Source of the DNA: Nemopilema nomurai
Lineage: Eukaryota > Cnidaria > Scyphozoa > Rhizostomeae > Rhizostomatidae
Reading direction: 5' to 3'
Assembly: GCA_003864495.1 (NCBI GenBank)
Contig: PEDN01001363.1
Coordinates: 62,001 to 126,000 of the forward strand
Length of the DNA stretch: 64,000 nt
Shown here: positions 14,001 to 27,200 of the stretch, one piece after another
Numbering within the stretch: position 1 is the first letter of the stretch
How the letters are laid out: each line of letters starts with the position of its first letter
The notes under the pieces: generated by a model
Told to the model about the DNA's origin: nothing
The model's database searches: none
What the model saw: only the letters and a program-made list of their open reading frames with translations
Program-made: the position numbers and the translations under genes

Positions 14001-17000
14001 GGGGGCTTATTCGAGGGGGTGGGGCATATTCGAAGGGGGGGGGCTTAAAAGCAAAATCTTCTGGAACTCGCTATACATAATGAAGGAGGCATTATTAAAA
14101 GACCTCGTAAATTTTAGTTGGAATTTCTTTATGAACATTTGAGGCAACCTCAGGAGTCGAAAATAAAAAAATCGAAGGGGGCTTATTCGAGGGGGGGTCT
14201 TATTGACAATTTGTAGTTCTAAGGTGGGGGCTTATTCGAGGGGGCGGATTTTCGAGGGGGGCCAATTCGAGGACTTAAGGTAATAATTTGGCTATAGGAG
14301 GCTATGTGGTGCCACAATGATGCGCAAAACCATAAAAAGCTCAATAAAACAATAAGTCTAATAGGACCGTTTGCGATCAGCCACTGAAGCTCCGTTTCAA
14401 CGAAAACGGTGAAGGCCTTCTGCTCACATGATGAAGACTAGATCTGGTATGCTTTCACTTCGCCTTTGCAGGGTGAAATCATTCCGCTACGAAAGACTTG
14501 TCCAGCCCATTATACTCCAACATCCACCCCAGCCAAATCCAGTACAACCAAGCCCAGCCAAAGCCCGAGCCAGTCAAGTCAAGTCTCGTCAAGTCTCGTC
14601 TCGTCAAGTCTCGTCTAGTCTCGTCTAGTCTCGTCTAGTCTCGTCTAGGCCTAGGACAGTCCAGCGCGGCCTAGTAAAGTCCAGCTCTTCCAACACACTT
14701 ACTGTTCTCCAAGACTACTTCCTAACATACTTTACAACATTAGTCATTTCTAATGGCTCCACTTATTTCACATGAGAAGGGACAGTCATTTTGCTGATGG
14801 TATTGACGGAAAACTGGTTTGCCTACTCCTTGTCTCGATAGCAAAACGGGCTGCTAAAATATGCTTCTATAACAAGAAAGTAACCGGAATCACCACAGAA
14901 ATCTCCTTAGTTGAATGGTTAATTTACCAACGTGCTCATTCCTTTAAAAGAGCATATGATTCAGCATTAATGAAAAGTTGCCCGCTGCTATATGACGTAG
15001 ACAGCTCAAACTGATCAAAAACTACAAACCGTGTGAAGTTTCTGAAGATGTTTTCAGATATTCATTTTCCTGCAAAGAACCGTGCAGCATTAAGAGTTGG
15101 AACATACAAAAAAATTTGATTAATGTTACATGTACGAAAAAAAGGAATTTGATTTTTAATTGAATTGAAATTGGAAAACTCAAAACAAAAAGATATCATC
15201 GTGAGAGAATTTTTTCAGCGATATAAAGTACCAGTAAACAGGTGGGTCTCGAAAAGGCTCGGTCTAAACATAAATTACCGTTACTGATAAATTAAACTGA
15301 AACTCTACATCAAGGTATCTTGAATAAGTTTTCTGTTCCGTGAAAATAGAAGAACTGTTCCCGGAGATTAAAGCGGTTGGAAACGATCGTTTCATCGATC
15401 AACGGTTACTATCGATAGCCCAAAGAGGATCAAATGTGCTACTTGAAATTGCTTCTCGGATTTAATATTCAACCATGCTTCTGATAAAAATACATTTCTA
15501 TATACGAATTTTCAGTTCCTTATCAAAGCCTCAATAAATCATGACTTCTATTTGCAGCAAAAACGCTGCTATAGCGCTAAGTCTATGAGCCTGCCCACCA
15601 AGGATAGATTTAATCAAATTCACCTCTCGCAGTCTCTCGATTTCAATTTGTATTCGCGACAAAGCATTATCTTTTTCCTCGTGAGATAATTTTAGATCAT
15701 CGACAATAAGCTTTAGTCGGTTAACCTCTGAGGCTAAAAAAGAAAGCTCTAGTTCAAACACAAGATGAAGTGCGGCGATAAGCACAATAAACATTCATCA
15801 GAAGGATGCTTCGACAAATTGAAATTAACCTTATTTGTGGTTAGGCTCTTCGTCTGATTTAAATGGCGATAGAAAAATATTCATATCATTTCCTTTTGCC
15901 TGCTCAAGATTTTGTAAACAAAAACATTATGACAAACATACTCATACCTACCACCTCAAATATTCCCCCGTGTTTATTACTTCCACGTTAAAACATTGTT
16001 TTGAAACCACTTTAGCAAACATTCATTTGCGCCTTCATAGGTTTCGAAAAAATAATTCGATATGTGCAAGTGTTTTAAAATAAATATCTGCATAAATGAA
16101 AATATGGGAACCTTTTTCTCGAAGCCGCTTCTTCAGGCCAATAGCGCTTTCATCTGCGAGGGGATATCAATAAAAATCATGAAAGGGCCATAGTCAACTA
16201 AAGCAGTGTCAGAGAAATGCCCGTAGTTTGCCAATAGTATGCATGGTTAACTAGTGATCTGCGATATCCCTCAAAGCAATTTCACTGTGAAAGCTATTTT
16301 GAGCATTTTGTGAGAGCATTAAAAAAAATTATTGAGAGCAAACTACGTGATGCAAATTGACCAGCTAACCAGATCATTTTAGTGGCCCAAAACGACTCTT
16401 ACTTTAAATGACACTGTCAACTCAAGCGTAGAAGTCAATGGATAATTAATGCATATGATAAAGAAGAAATGTTATACTATTGAAGGGGGCATGATGTAAC
16501 CAGTAACACATAAATATGAGTAGAGAACTATGAAGTGAAGAAAATAGGAAAAAAATGAAGCATGTATGCATCAGTGATGGCTTTAATAAACACCTATTGT
16601 CCCTAAAAGATAAAAAGCCCTGACACGTAATCACCTTGAGATGCTGGCCTCCTTTCATGTGTTTCACTAGATGGATTGGCTGCTCTTGACTCTTCATCCT
16701 ATGTGGAAAACTTCCTTAAGGTTTCACGCATACAAGGTATTGTGTTGTTATCAAATGAAGTTGAGATACTTTGAACAAATAGTGCCTAAATTCTTTAGTA
16801 TTACATTGGACAGGCTTGCCTAGAAGCCTACAAGTGATTAAACTCAAAGGCAGTGACCAAAACTACATACAACTTTTAAACATGTACAATCTCTTTAAAA
16901 TTAATCAACAAACTATAACCCCAAAAAGAGAGTACCTCCTACACCCCACCAATCTACCATCTTAGTTCTCTTATTCTACCGCATTGAAAGGACTCAAACC

Positions 17001-19290
17001 CAAAGAAAAATTCTAAAGGACAATGGGTATTTTGACACTTGGCTGCCAAAAGGGATGTAAACAAATCCAATTAAGAAATTCATGATTCTTTTTACCTATT
17101 CATTAAAATAAAAAGATTAGCTAAAATATTTAAGTAAACTTCAAAAGTGCATCAATAATTCATACCATCATCTTTTTGTTGATGCTAGCTTCCAATTATT
17201 CTTTATGAACATTACATAAGGAGTGATATTTGCTGCCAAGGATTTATAAAATTACAAAATAATGATAAAATTTGATGCTGACACAATATACTTGGTTGAC
17301 TAAGGAAATCTCTAAGGGGTCTAAACCATTATGATAGAAAACTTCCATTGCAAACTCATGCATAAAAATTAGCAAAAACATAGAAAAAGAGAACAAAAAC
17401 ATTGATAACATTAATGTGTTTACATCCAAGCAAAATGTTTTTTATTCTCCATAGTAGAGATAATACTCTATCTTCTTTGCCCATTAATGTTGCTCTATAT
17501 TCTTTTATAAATATGTTTATGTTTAGACATTCTGTAAATGTAAAACTAACTAGAAAACGATTGTTATCAATATATGTTATAAAACTTAACATTAAAATTT
17601 TCTAAATACTTCTGCATGAGAGAGATGACAAGAAGTTTTCTCATCTCGATATAAAGAAACAATTATGCATATAAATATATGTGCATATTGCATATAAATA
17701 TATGTATATGAAAAAAATGAAAAAATCAACTCAAATTTTGGCATGAACTTATCTTTAAACTTAAACTTTAAAATGATGTCCTGTTTAAATAATAATAATA
17801 TCTTGATTAAAAAGCACTGACATGATGTACTGATTCTGAACTGCTTTCAAAAACAAAAATAACACGGAAATATAGAAAGAGAAGTATTCTCAACTCCAGA
17901 AATATTTTGGACTTTAACAGTCAGAAGCACCTTTATGGGCATGTGAAGATCAGGATTTAGACCTCATCATTGCTGTAGAACAACACTTAAAAGGGGGCAA
18001 AAAATTGCAAAATTTGGTCTGAATTTTCTTAATGTAGTTTGCTGCAGGAAAGGTCATTAAGAAATATGGTGTGGGGTGGCAAACAAAAAATCCAGCTAGC
18101 CATTTGTGTTCTTATGAAACACCACAAAATATTACTTAAACATTGATTAAATGAGAATTCTACATTGAGCAGTCCCATGCATTAATAGCACTTCTTATAA
18201 TCATAGAAAAAACATTTATAAATGCTGGTGCCTTAATACAAACTCTTAAAAGAAATTTCTGGAGATGAATTATTCATGAAGAAAACAAAACAGTTTTCTA
18301 AAATTTAAGTACTGTATATATCCATAAATGTATTGAATAAAATTTCATACCAGTTTTATGACTTCTTTTTGTTTTCCTGCGCTGGTATTCATACCAAGTT
18401 CTATTTGCTTTTGTGCATTCTCGAGGTCAGTTGACAGTTGACCGATTTGCAAAAGAAAAGCTTCTTTCTCCTTTTTTACATTCGATAGTTCACGTGATAT
18501 ATCTTCTCTAGTTTTACCATGCTGAAATATAATACAAAAACTGCTGCATGTTTGGTTGTGACTCTTGAATCACTCACACGTCCTTGCTTGTTTGTAATTT
18601 TTCGTGATCAATGAAACATAAAAACGCTAAACTACAAAATTTCAAACAAGAAGAAGGAACAGCCACATGCATTCCACACTAATTATACTGGGTATTTAAT
18701 CAATAAGCCCTGATAGAAAGACACATAACTTTGGGGCAAATCTTTCGACACCCAGCTGGCCAATCTCATCTCCATGGGTCCGGATGCGGACGAACGTAAA
18801 ACCCAAACAAGCCTATGAATTCTTGATATCTGTTATCAAATATTTTTCTCAGATGCAAACAGAAGAATATAACAATAAGAGGTAAAATTTGTTGCAGCTG
18901 CACAACAAGTATTTTATCAATCTTGTTGGCGATCATTAAATGTCTGCATGTTTGTTGAAACTTTTATACATATAGCCAGCTCACCAAGTGGTCTACCGCG
19001 TCTTCTATAAACAACATAAAATAGGACAGCTTGCTGGCAAGATGAAAAAGTGTTTCTGCCTCTTGTCGTTTAAATCCAGATGGGTAATTATTTTCAACAA
19101 GCAGCCGCTCGAAGTCTTCGATTAATGTCCTAATACTATCCATGCCCTTGCCGGTCTCTTCAGTTGGATGCCGCGGCGAGTGATAAACAGTAGGCTGCCC
19201 AGCTTCCTTGAAAATATCGTCCATTTCCTCAAGCGCCTTTTCAAGCATGGAAGCAGCTTCGCTTCCGACAGCGGACATTTTTGCAGACAA
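5023..19290 (-). CDS. PPFIBP1: Liprin-beta (PPFIBP1/2 type) scaffold protein
   Basis: Liprin-beta proteins are cytoplasmic scaffolds that bind liprin-alpha and LAR-type phosphatase complexes at adhesion and synaptic sites. First exon 18985-19290 starts at ATG 19290 and resembles the liprin-beta N-terminus (MLEKALEEMDDIF). Coiled-coil exons follow: 18351-18521, 16635-16698, 16112-16153 and 15624-15733, with matching phases. The C-terminal half is clear: SAM1 9987-10194, linker 9255-9312, SAM2 8690-8778 and 8183-8256, a 49-nt exon 7485-7533, SAM3 6557-6682 and 5956-6144, and last exon 5023-5304 (FGTLRRRKSELELDQYICPE). Phases agree from 10194 to the stop. SAM3 contains SVDLAEYAPNLRGSGVHGAL, nearly identical to vertebrate liprin-beta. 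Middle exons (10.2-15.6 kb) are incompletely resolved. A GTTGGT near 5107 could be a donor leading to a further exon, so the true stop could lie further left. Confidence 0.9.
11170..11405. repeat. Degenerate short tandem repeats
   Basis: Positions 11170-11225 are a degenerate ACAGAC-type repeat. Positions 11250-11405 are a degenerate tetramer/octamer repeat built on GAGTGAGTGAT. The minus-strand reading frame across it gives a quasi-repeat of ITHLIT-like units, which is a product of the repeat rather than a protein. It lies inside a liprin-beta intron. Confidence 0.7.
11432..13615 (-). other. Unresolved middle exons of liprin-beta
   Basis: Three exon-like blocks sit between the coiled coil and SAM1. 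Block 13587-13615 has an AG acceptor, reads RLEEYLKK and ends at a perfect GTAAGT donor, resembling the end of a liprin coiled coil. Block 13438 to about 13568 contains the frame RSTSEPNLS and ends at donor GTGAGA; this resembles the Ser-rich liprin-beta linker. Block 11432-11475 (acceptor CGCAG, donor GTTGGT) encodes about 14 residues, and its outgoing phase fits SAM1. The phases of the first two blocks do not join to each other or to the third, so one or more small exons are missing or some blocks are false. Confidence 0.4.
12439..12510 (-). tRNA. tRNA-iMet (initiator, anticodon CAU)
   Basis: Read on the minus strand, these 72 bases start AGCAGAGTGGCGCAGTGGAA and end CTACCCTCTGCTA. The acceptor stem AGCAGAG/CTCTGCT closes. 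The anticodon loop is GGGCCCATAACCC with CAT, and the T loop is GATCGAAAC, the unusual A-rich form typical of eukaryotic initiator tRNA. The three G-C pairs before the anticodon loop are also initiator hallmarks. The terminal A:U-type first pair (A1 with U72) is present. A run of seven T's follows within 10 bases as a Pol III terminator. The gene is nested in a liprin-beta intron on the same strand. Confidence 0.95.
13945..14280. mobile_element. TA-flanked MITE
   Basis: The left end (CCGTAAATCCTCGAATTAGC) is repeated in inverse at the right end (GGCCAATTCGAGGACTTAAGG), with TA dinucleotides just outside both (13943-13944 and 14281-14282). The interior carries degenerate direct copies of a GGGGGCTTATTCGAGG motif. 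TA duplication suggests a Tc1/mariner-type or PIF-like source; no transposase is present. It lies in a liprin-beta intron. Confidence 0.7.
14558..14650. repeat. TCTCGTCTAG-type tandem repeat
   Basis: Successive units of about 10 bases (AGTCTCGTCT, TCGTCAAGTC) repeat across this stretch, flanked by degenerate CCAGCCCA-type units on the left. It is a simple minisatellite inside a liprin-beta intron. The reading frame through it is low complexity and not a gene. Confidence 0.75.
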
Positions 19291-21292
19291 TGTTCGCGAA
19301 TCGAGCGAGAAAGGCCAACAACCTTGTGCCCTGAAGTTCTCTCACAGCTTCGTGTGTGATTCACACATTTGTGTTGCTACATTTAAGGAGATTTACTTCA
19401 TGTAAGAGAATGCTCCTTCGCCGCCACAGGGACTTCCCGCTTCAAGACGTAGTTCGCTGACAAACCTGTGGGTATTCTAGAAGATGGCAAAATTTAAAGG
19501 GTATTTAGCAAGACCTCGAACCTTTTGTTCCACCATACTTTCTGTTAATTAGCCCTAATTACAAGGCTAATGCAATCATAAACTAGGCGATCGCCTATTC
19601 GCCTAAGTGAAATTCTCGCCAGGTGGGTGTCTACCACCAAAGCAAGGAAGCAGTACGCGCCTTCATTGTATTAAATATTGGGGGATGGCACATGTAGGTA
19701 GAAAAGGGGCTGCTACGTGAGCTTTGTTCAAAGTAGTTATTCAAACAACACAAACAACAGAAAAATATTTCGTTTTATGTTGTTGATTGGCATCGACATA
19801 CCAATATTTTTGGTACGTATAGGAGTCTGGCAAAGCACATCATCTTCGAATAAAGGTCAGAACTGCTTTTTCTCTTTGGAGGATGGCCGTAAATCTGAAC
19901 AACTGTTTTCTTCTTCAGCATATTTTCTTTTGTTTCCACTAAGTGTTATCATTTGAGAGTCATGTGTCATTCCAAGAACTTTCTGTAGGGTTTGTTTCCT
20001 CGCCCATTTAAGCCCCTTAGTCTCGCTAAAAGTTGAACACTTAAACTCACCAATGGGCTTAAAATGTACTGAATATCCCCAAAGATATTCTATTGATTGG
20101 CAAGAATAAGTAAACTCGCCTAGCTTTGAATTCTTTCAAAAAATCGACAGACTCAAATTCACTTCTTTGTTTCAAAGACAACAATGCAGGAAACATTACA
20201 ACAAAATATTGGTTTCTTCTCTTCAATTAGATTTTAGTAAGAAAACATTATGTATAATACGCAATAAAGATATTTCTTTAACCAAGAATAAAAAAATTCT
20301 TATGCACTACCTTTATTTGTCTATAGACAGCACATCCGAACGCTTTTAGCTGTCCAATAAAGTGACGATTCTGATTGGATCAAATGCGGATAGCTCAGTC
20401 AGTTCTCAGGAACCTGTCTCTATGTGCATCTTCTCGTAATTACAACGGGATCGAAAACATCCCCACTCAATTTGCAAATAAATGGCTCACACATAGTTGC
20501 AAGGTTCAAACACTTTCCGAATACAATTTAAGGATAAATATACTAAATTACAATAACAATAATAACTCTCAAAATACTTGGTCTTTAAAAATATTGTAAA
20601 GTACGATAAAGAGAACGCTTGTAAATTCGATAGCAAGAGGGTAGGCAGTTTAAAATGATATTTCCAAATGAATTCTGAGCTCGAAGTTGGCGTACACAAA
20701 ACAAACAGCACTTTGTTCGATGGAGAAATTATTTCTGTGAAATAATGATTGGGAGCTTTCTAGTTTGTTATTGATAATATATTAAATATAAAACTCTAAT
20801 AACTTTATAGAAATAGGAGTTATCCAAAAGCATTTTCTCACACGAAGTAATGGGATATAAGGCGATTAGTGGAGACAAACTTCACCATTGGTCTTTAGGT
20901 AACAAATGTCTAGTACAAACCAAAAAATGATACTACAAGTTCATAGAAATGGCGCTTATAAATCTACGATTAACATCACCTACCGATGATCTAATTTACA
21001 AGATAGGCCTGATGTAGATACCATGAATCGCCATTATGATTTCCTCTACAGTGCTGAGGTGCTGTGGCGCGATTCAAGTTGCACGAGTAGAACGCATTTG
21101 ACTAGGACACAACCAGACCATTCCAGACATGCGTACTAAATACAGGTCGAGGCCCGGGCTTTCACTAAAAATTCAAAACGCAAACAGCTTCTTCAAACCG
21201 ACGTAGACACATCGAATACAGGACTTCAATACGTAAGTTCGGTGAAACAAAGAGGGTTACGAATTTCCAATATATCTTGCGGCATCATGTCT
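19291..21292. other. Intergenic between liprin-beta 5' end and CoREST 3' end
   Basis: Both neighbours are on the minus strand, so this holds the liprin-beta promoter (just right of 19290) and the CoREST 3' UTR (just left of 21293). No TATA box is evident upstream of the liprin-beta ATG. No polyadenylation signal could be chosen with confidence. A tRNA-like fragment at about 20388-20470 is listed separately. Confidence 0.4.
20388..20470 (+). other. Degenerate tRNA-like fragment, possible SINE head
   Basis: TAGCTCAGTCAGTT matches a Pol III A-box. GGGATCGAAAACATCCC further on forms a 5-bp stem with a 7-base loop like a T arm. The acceptor stem does not close and no good anticodon arm can be drawn, so this is at best a decayed tRNA or tRNA-derived SINE head. 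It could be coincidence. Confidence 0.2.
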
Positions 21293-24200
21293 TCAAGCAG
21301 ACGGAGGCTCGGGCGCCTGCGACGTGGCCGGCTTGTTGACCAATGGCGGTGGTCCCTGACCCTGTAACAGGTTGCTGTTCGGTCTCTGTCCGCCCGGTGC
21401 TGCAAATCCAAATGGCCTGCTTTGCGGGGTTGCGACGGCCGGTCGGTATAGAGGTGGAGGCTGAGAGCCTGGTATCCCTGTGGTGGCGGGAACAGTAAAC
21501 ATCAGAAAACTGCATTCCTCAGTCTTTAATTTGGAATCGACAAGAAAGAGTACTGAATTTACAACATGAGATACTTATTGAGAATTCAGAAAGCCGCTTA
21601 GAAAGGCCTTCAAAAGTCATAGTAGGACAAAATTCAAGTGAAAGAAATATAAAAGAATTCCTGGGAAATTTTTCATATCTTAATATGATTCGAATAGAGT
21701 TGATACTGGAACAGGTCTGATATTGGTGAGGGTTTAATGACCAGTGAGAGATGGTTGAAGATTCTCAGCATGTTTGTCTTGACTTGAGCCATTGATGAAG
21801 ACGATTAATTTCGGCAAATGACAGTACAACATGGCAATAATTATCTAACTTCATCGATAAAGCTGCGATAACCCAATAATACTCTTGGCCGATAAATCAA
21901 AATTGAAAACTACCTGAAACGAAAGGCATTCTTGGGTTTTCTTGGGGCGGTAAATTGTTCAAACCAGGAAATGATTCCGCATCCGACATTGCTATCTCGT
22001 CCCATAGATCTCCGGTCCGGTCCGACACGATACTGTTCTCCTTCTCATACTCCTCCAGGATATCAAGTAAATTGAACCGACGTCGGTAGTTAACAAAGAA
22101 ATTCTTACATTGGTTGAAAGTTTTATTTCCAAGAACTTCAGCCATCGCTTGAAAGTCCTTGCCATAGGAGCGGACGCCTGAAAAGAAAATTATGTGATCA
22201 GAAGGCTAGAGTCAGGAAAACATTACGGTCGCACGGTCATTGACCGGAGGGAGGTTCTCGAAAAACAATAGAAGCCTATGCGGCACACCTAGGCCACACC
22301 CATTCTATACTGTTCTGCGAGGAAGATTTGCCTTTTAGTATGTTTTTATCTGGAGGAAGTTTAACAACTTTCCAGGACTCTGCAGAAAGCATCAAACTAA
22401 CAAAACAATTAGAAGGTGACGGGAAAACCCTATTTCTAAAGTTTTTTATCTCACCCATACTACCTAAAAAGACAAAAAACTCAAATGGAAAAATATAAAC
22501 AAGAAACAGTTTGTTAGTTAGTGTGCAACTAATACTTACACTGAACAGCTATCAGCAACTCTTCGTTCGTCCATCGCGCATTTAGCTTTTGACTTGGCTG
22601 CAGAGAATCCAGGAACAAGATTACAAGGACTATGCTTTACAAAAAATAGCTCCAAACTTCATTGAGCTTTCAATCTAACAAATAAGCATATTTAACGACC
22701 GATTCACATTCATCACAAGTAGCAAACAACTCTAAAAAGGCAGAGAAATACAAAATAACCTTTCTTAGGTTTAGGTTGATGACAGCCAACTGAGATAGGA
22801 AATAAAAGGAAAATTTCAACTACCTCCGGAGGCCTGAATTTGTCCATTTTCTCCGTAGTCCCAGGCTTGTCCTGACCAATTGCCTGCTTAGATGCCTGAA
22901 CCTGACGCCTCAGATTAATCAGATCGATTTCAAGGGGACGCACGTGACTGTCGCCATGGACTTGTGAAATGTCGTTCAGCAAATCACCAGTCAGATGCAT
23001 GCCCTTTAAGAGTGAAAAAATTACAAAAAATTTAAAAAGTTTTCCCATTATAAATGAAACGTCTACAAAGGCTTGGGAGAAAGCTGAAACATTATTTACA
23101 GCTAGAGAACTGTCCACATTTTGTCTGCTTATGTCAAGAAATAAACTTGACCGAATTTTAGGTTTCTACTATAAAGCAATGGAAAAAACGATGATTTCTG
23201 AAAGTTTAATAATATACAAGCAAAAGGTAGATACTCCCTACACACACTAGCTCACAGGCAATTAAGAATGGCCAACACGACACGTCATTCCGCAAGCAGC
23301 CGACCGACATTCGACACTTCAGCGCACCATTTGCTCAGATGACAAGCTGCTTGTAGCATGTCACACATTCAAGCAAATCTACTCATTGCAATTTGCTTCA
23401 ATAAAAGAAATCCTACACCTAATGGTAAACTGGTAGCTTCAGAAAGCTTAAATAATCAACGCATCCTAACAATGGAATAGACCGATATACGGAAGGTTCA
23501 TTCCCTCTTTTGGACACTCCAGGAAAGGTGAGCGAATATTTGCTGTTAGAAACGAAGGAACAATCAACTTTGCGATCTCTTAATTTACATCTTACCTATA
23601 CCTTAAGGCCTAAAACTGAGAGCCTAACGTACCTAAAACTGGCATAATCAGGCCTTTGAACTCAGAGTACAAAAAATTTGATTTTAAGGCCCGTTCAACA
23701 ATAATTGACCGTTGAAATCCTACTAACCTTTGGAGGTCTTTTCTTTAGCTTTGCTTGCGGGCCTTTATAAAGTTGGTTTGTGTTGACGCCCTCTAGCGTT
23801 GCAGCAATCTTAGGTCTCATAACACCCGTTCGACTATAATTAACAAAGAATCCTCTTATCAAAACAGCACGTTACATGAAGCAGACTCAAAAGATTTCTG
23901 GAAAATGCCTTAACATAAATATTTGGCAAAATTAAGGGGGGTAAGTTTGTTCATTAAAGAGAGAAAACAAAAACGACGCAAGAAATTACAAATCTTAGAA
24001 GGAAGTCATGGAGCGAAGGATACCATCTAAAGGTTAGTTTACTACTCATCAGAAATCCTCGGAGATGCCTTCTTTTTCAGTGTAGAGATACGCATTACTT
24101 GTACTACCTATATTACTTGCCTTTCATCCGGCAAAGCAAAAAAGAATACATTGACAATGCATCTTACTTCCAGTACTCGTTGCAAGCGCTGCACAGCTGC

Positions 24201-27200
24201 CCTCGTGGAGTGTTGCTGAGCTGTGACGATGCGAGGTTGCAATTGCTACATGCCGTTGAAGCCTGAACTGGCGCGAACTGGACTGGCTTGGCTTCGTTGG
24301 TTCCGACGGTGGACAGCTACAGGGTACAAAGGAATAAAACGTACAACACAAGAGAGGCAGCTTCCCAGTTCTCAATGAGTTAGTAAGCCCTGAATACCAA
24401 AGTGTAAAATTGGATTAATGTATATGATGCACATTTCATGAAGCATATGCTGTTATTATCAATGTTGTCAACACGATGTGTTATCATCCATCATCAACTG
24501 AGGTATCTGCATCGATACTTTAACGAATACAAATAGAGACCTTCTGGGGCTAGGCCCCATGGTTTTGATGATTATGAAAGCCTAAGAAGGGCCCCAATAG
24601 GCATTTAGTATCAGCATATCTTGCCTCAAGTATGATCGCTTTTTAGAGTGAAACATTAATTCTCGCAGATTTCAAGAGCAAGTATCTTATGTTAACATCT
24701 AATAGATCGTAAATAATACTCAAACAAGGTGCCTAGTTTCCAGAAGGAAAATTCACACACTTTCACATACCTGTGGTGTAGAAGGAGCCTTGACTTTCAT
24801 ACTACTAAAACGACCCTTTGACAAAGCAAATACGTAAAGATTATAATCAATGTTTCAGTTTAGTATTGTTTACGTCACAAAAATCAGTAAAGATCTATGA
24901 AACATTTCTATGCAGTTTGAGAAACGATATAAAAGCGATGTGCAATGCCAACTAGATGTGCACTTGAGACATCAACTGCAAGAAGCAACAGCAAGAATAA
25001 TGAATGAAAATGCACACATGGTAAAAGAAAGTTTGAAGCCGTTGAACCAGTGGCACAATTGCAGTCTGGAAAGCTTAACGAGGCTATTTGGAGAAATCAT
25101 CAGGAATGCACCACTCCATTAAAAGGTTTCGATAAATGAAGGGATGAAGTACGTGAAGTTAAAGACAACTTGTCCACTGGTGCTTCAAGAAACGTCCCTA
25201 TTACATGTTGCTATGGTTTAAAAGTATTTCCTTGGCTTGACTACTTACATTACCGCCTTCCTTTTCTGGCTCGAAATCACTGTCACTCGTGTCATCCTCT
25301 CCACCATCGCTTTCACCATCGCTAAACATCATTCCAATCCTGAACAGAACAGAAGCTTATATGGCGCATGCATTACATAAGGCATATCTACTAAACAGTT
25401 TATATACATAAGGCGTATTTAGATGCATACAATATAATGTAACAATAGGGTACTATAATACAACTTTATAAATTCAATAGTCCAGGTGAAGCCCGCTGCG
25501 CGGGATATACCCGTATAGCGACGTAGAGAGGCCCCTAACGCTACCCCAAAAAATCAAGCAGATTAGCCTCAGAAAAACAAGAGCCTCGATTCGAAGCAAA
25601 AAGTGACGTCATGCACGAGTGGACACTGGAAGTAAATCGAAGCCGAAAATACCAAAATTGATTTATCGCCAATAACACAAAGAGTAATCTAGAATCTTGT
25701 ACATGATTAAGAACAGACTTCAATGAATTTCAACACTGCACAGAAAAACGTATATATATATATATATTCAAAAGTTTTGCAGCGTGGGATCCTCTTTGTA
25801 AAATGATCTGGCTGTGATAACTTCAATACTAGAGCAGTCGATTGTATTGTTAGGAACTTCAAAACTTGCGGTTTTTCTTGCTTTAGAATCTATGGTAACT
25901 ACTTGTATAATATTTTAGTTAATTCACTTAGAGTTTATAAAATGGACATATGTTATCTCTCTCTAAAACAACATCTTATATCAATTTTTTAAAAATTTTG
26001 GAGTTGAATCACATCAATGACAATCGGTAGTAGAAATTTTTTCACTACTAGGTACAGTCTTCCTTCTTTCGGGCACTTCTTTTGACAATTATTTGAACTG
26101 TGAAGAGTACCATTAGCGAGTACGGGTGTATAAGCTAAAAACGTGAAAACTTGAGTTGAGAACCAACAGTTTCTGCTATCTTTACCCTTCAAAAACCCGC
26201 CATGAATATCTATGAATCTTTCCGTAAACAGATTTGTACCGGAAAATACACTTCACCTACTAACCAAGCAAACAAAATTCTCTTAAAAGAATGGAATGGG
26301 AAAATTAGAAAACAGACACAAACCCTGTGGGATCCTTATGCTGTCTTCTGGCTTGCCTGTCCATGAGACTTGTCCTGTTTCGCGTCTTCTTCCATGCATA
26401 ATAATATTTCACAAGGGAGCTGATACTCTTATCGGGCAACTATAAGGAAAAAGCACATCGAGAAAGTGAAAATCGAGCCATCATTTTTTCGTGCCATCTG
26501 GGTTCTTAAACAATGATGCAATGATGAACTCTTGATATCAGTGACTTTGCTGAATGCCGTTGCAAATAGAAAAAGGACAGCAATATCGGCATCAATGCTT
26601 CCGGTTTTTTTCATAATCGTAAAGTATGCACCACAAAACACTCGTTCGCCTATTTTGTTTTTGGCAACTACAAAATAAAGCTGCTGCTACCCTCTCCAAA
26701 TAAATGATCAAATAAATAAATAAACGATCACTTCAACACCAACGAAATGCTACAAGTTTATAACAAACTGCAAGTCTTGTAAAAGTAATGAAAAGAGTAT
26801 TGAAAACAGTTTACCATGTGAACAAGGAAATCAGCGAATAAACTTAAAAGCCAGTTGCAGTAGCAATAACAGGTCAATAGGCAGTTTACTTCATCTGAGG
26901 CTTAATAGAAATCCCAAGACAGATCGGGCGTCTGTCACAGCTAGGGCTGCAAATTTAAAAGCTGTATTGAAACCAAGTTAAGGTGAATTAGTAACATAAA
27001 ATAGCTTTAATTGATACCTGTGATCGAATCTTTGAGAAATGTTTTCCATGCGAATTAAATGACTGCTCAAAAATCACTTTGTCTTCCATGCTCCACTCGT
27101 CTGGAATAAAGGTTAATTTTGATGAGAACCGCTAGGGGCATTATTGTTTACTATTCTTGGGGGTTTAAGGAACTATATTATGATGAATGGTGGTATTATT

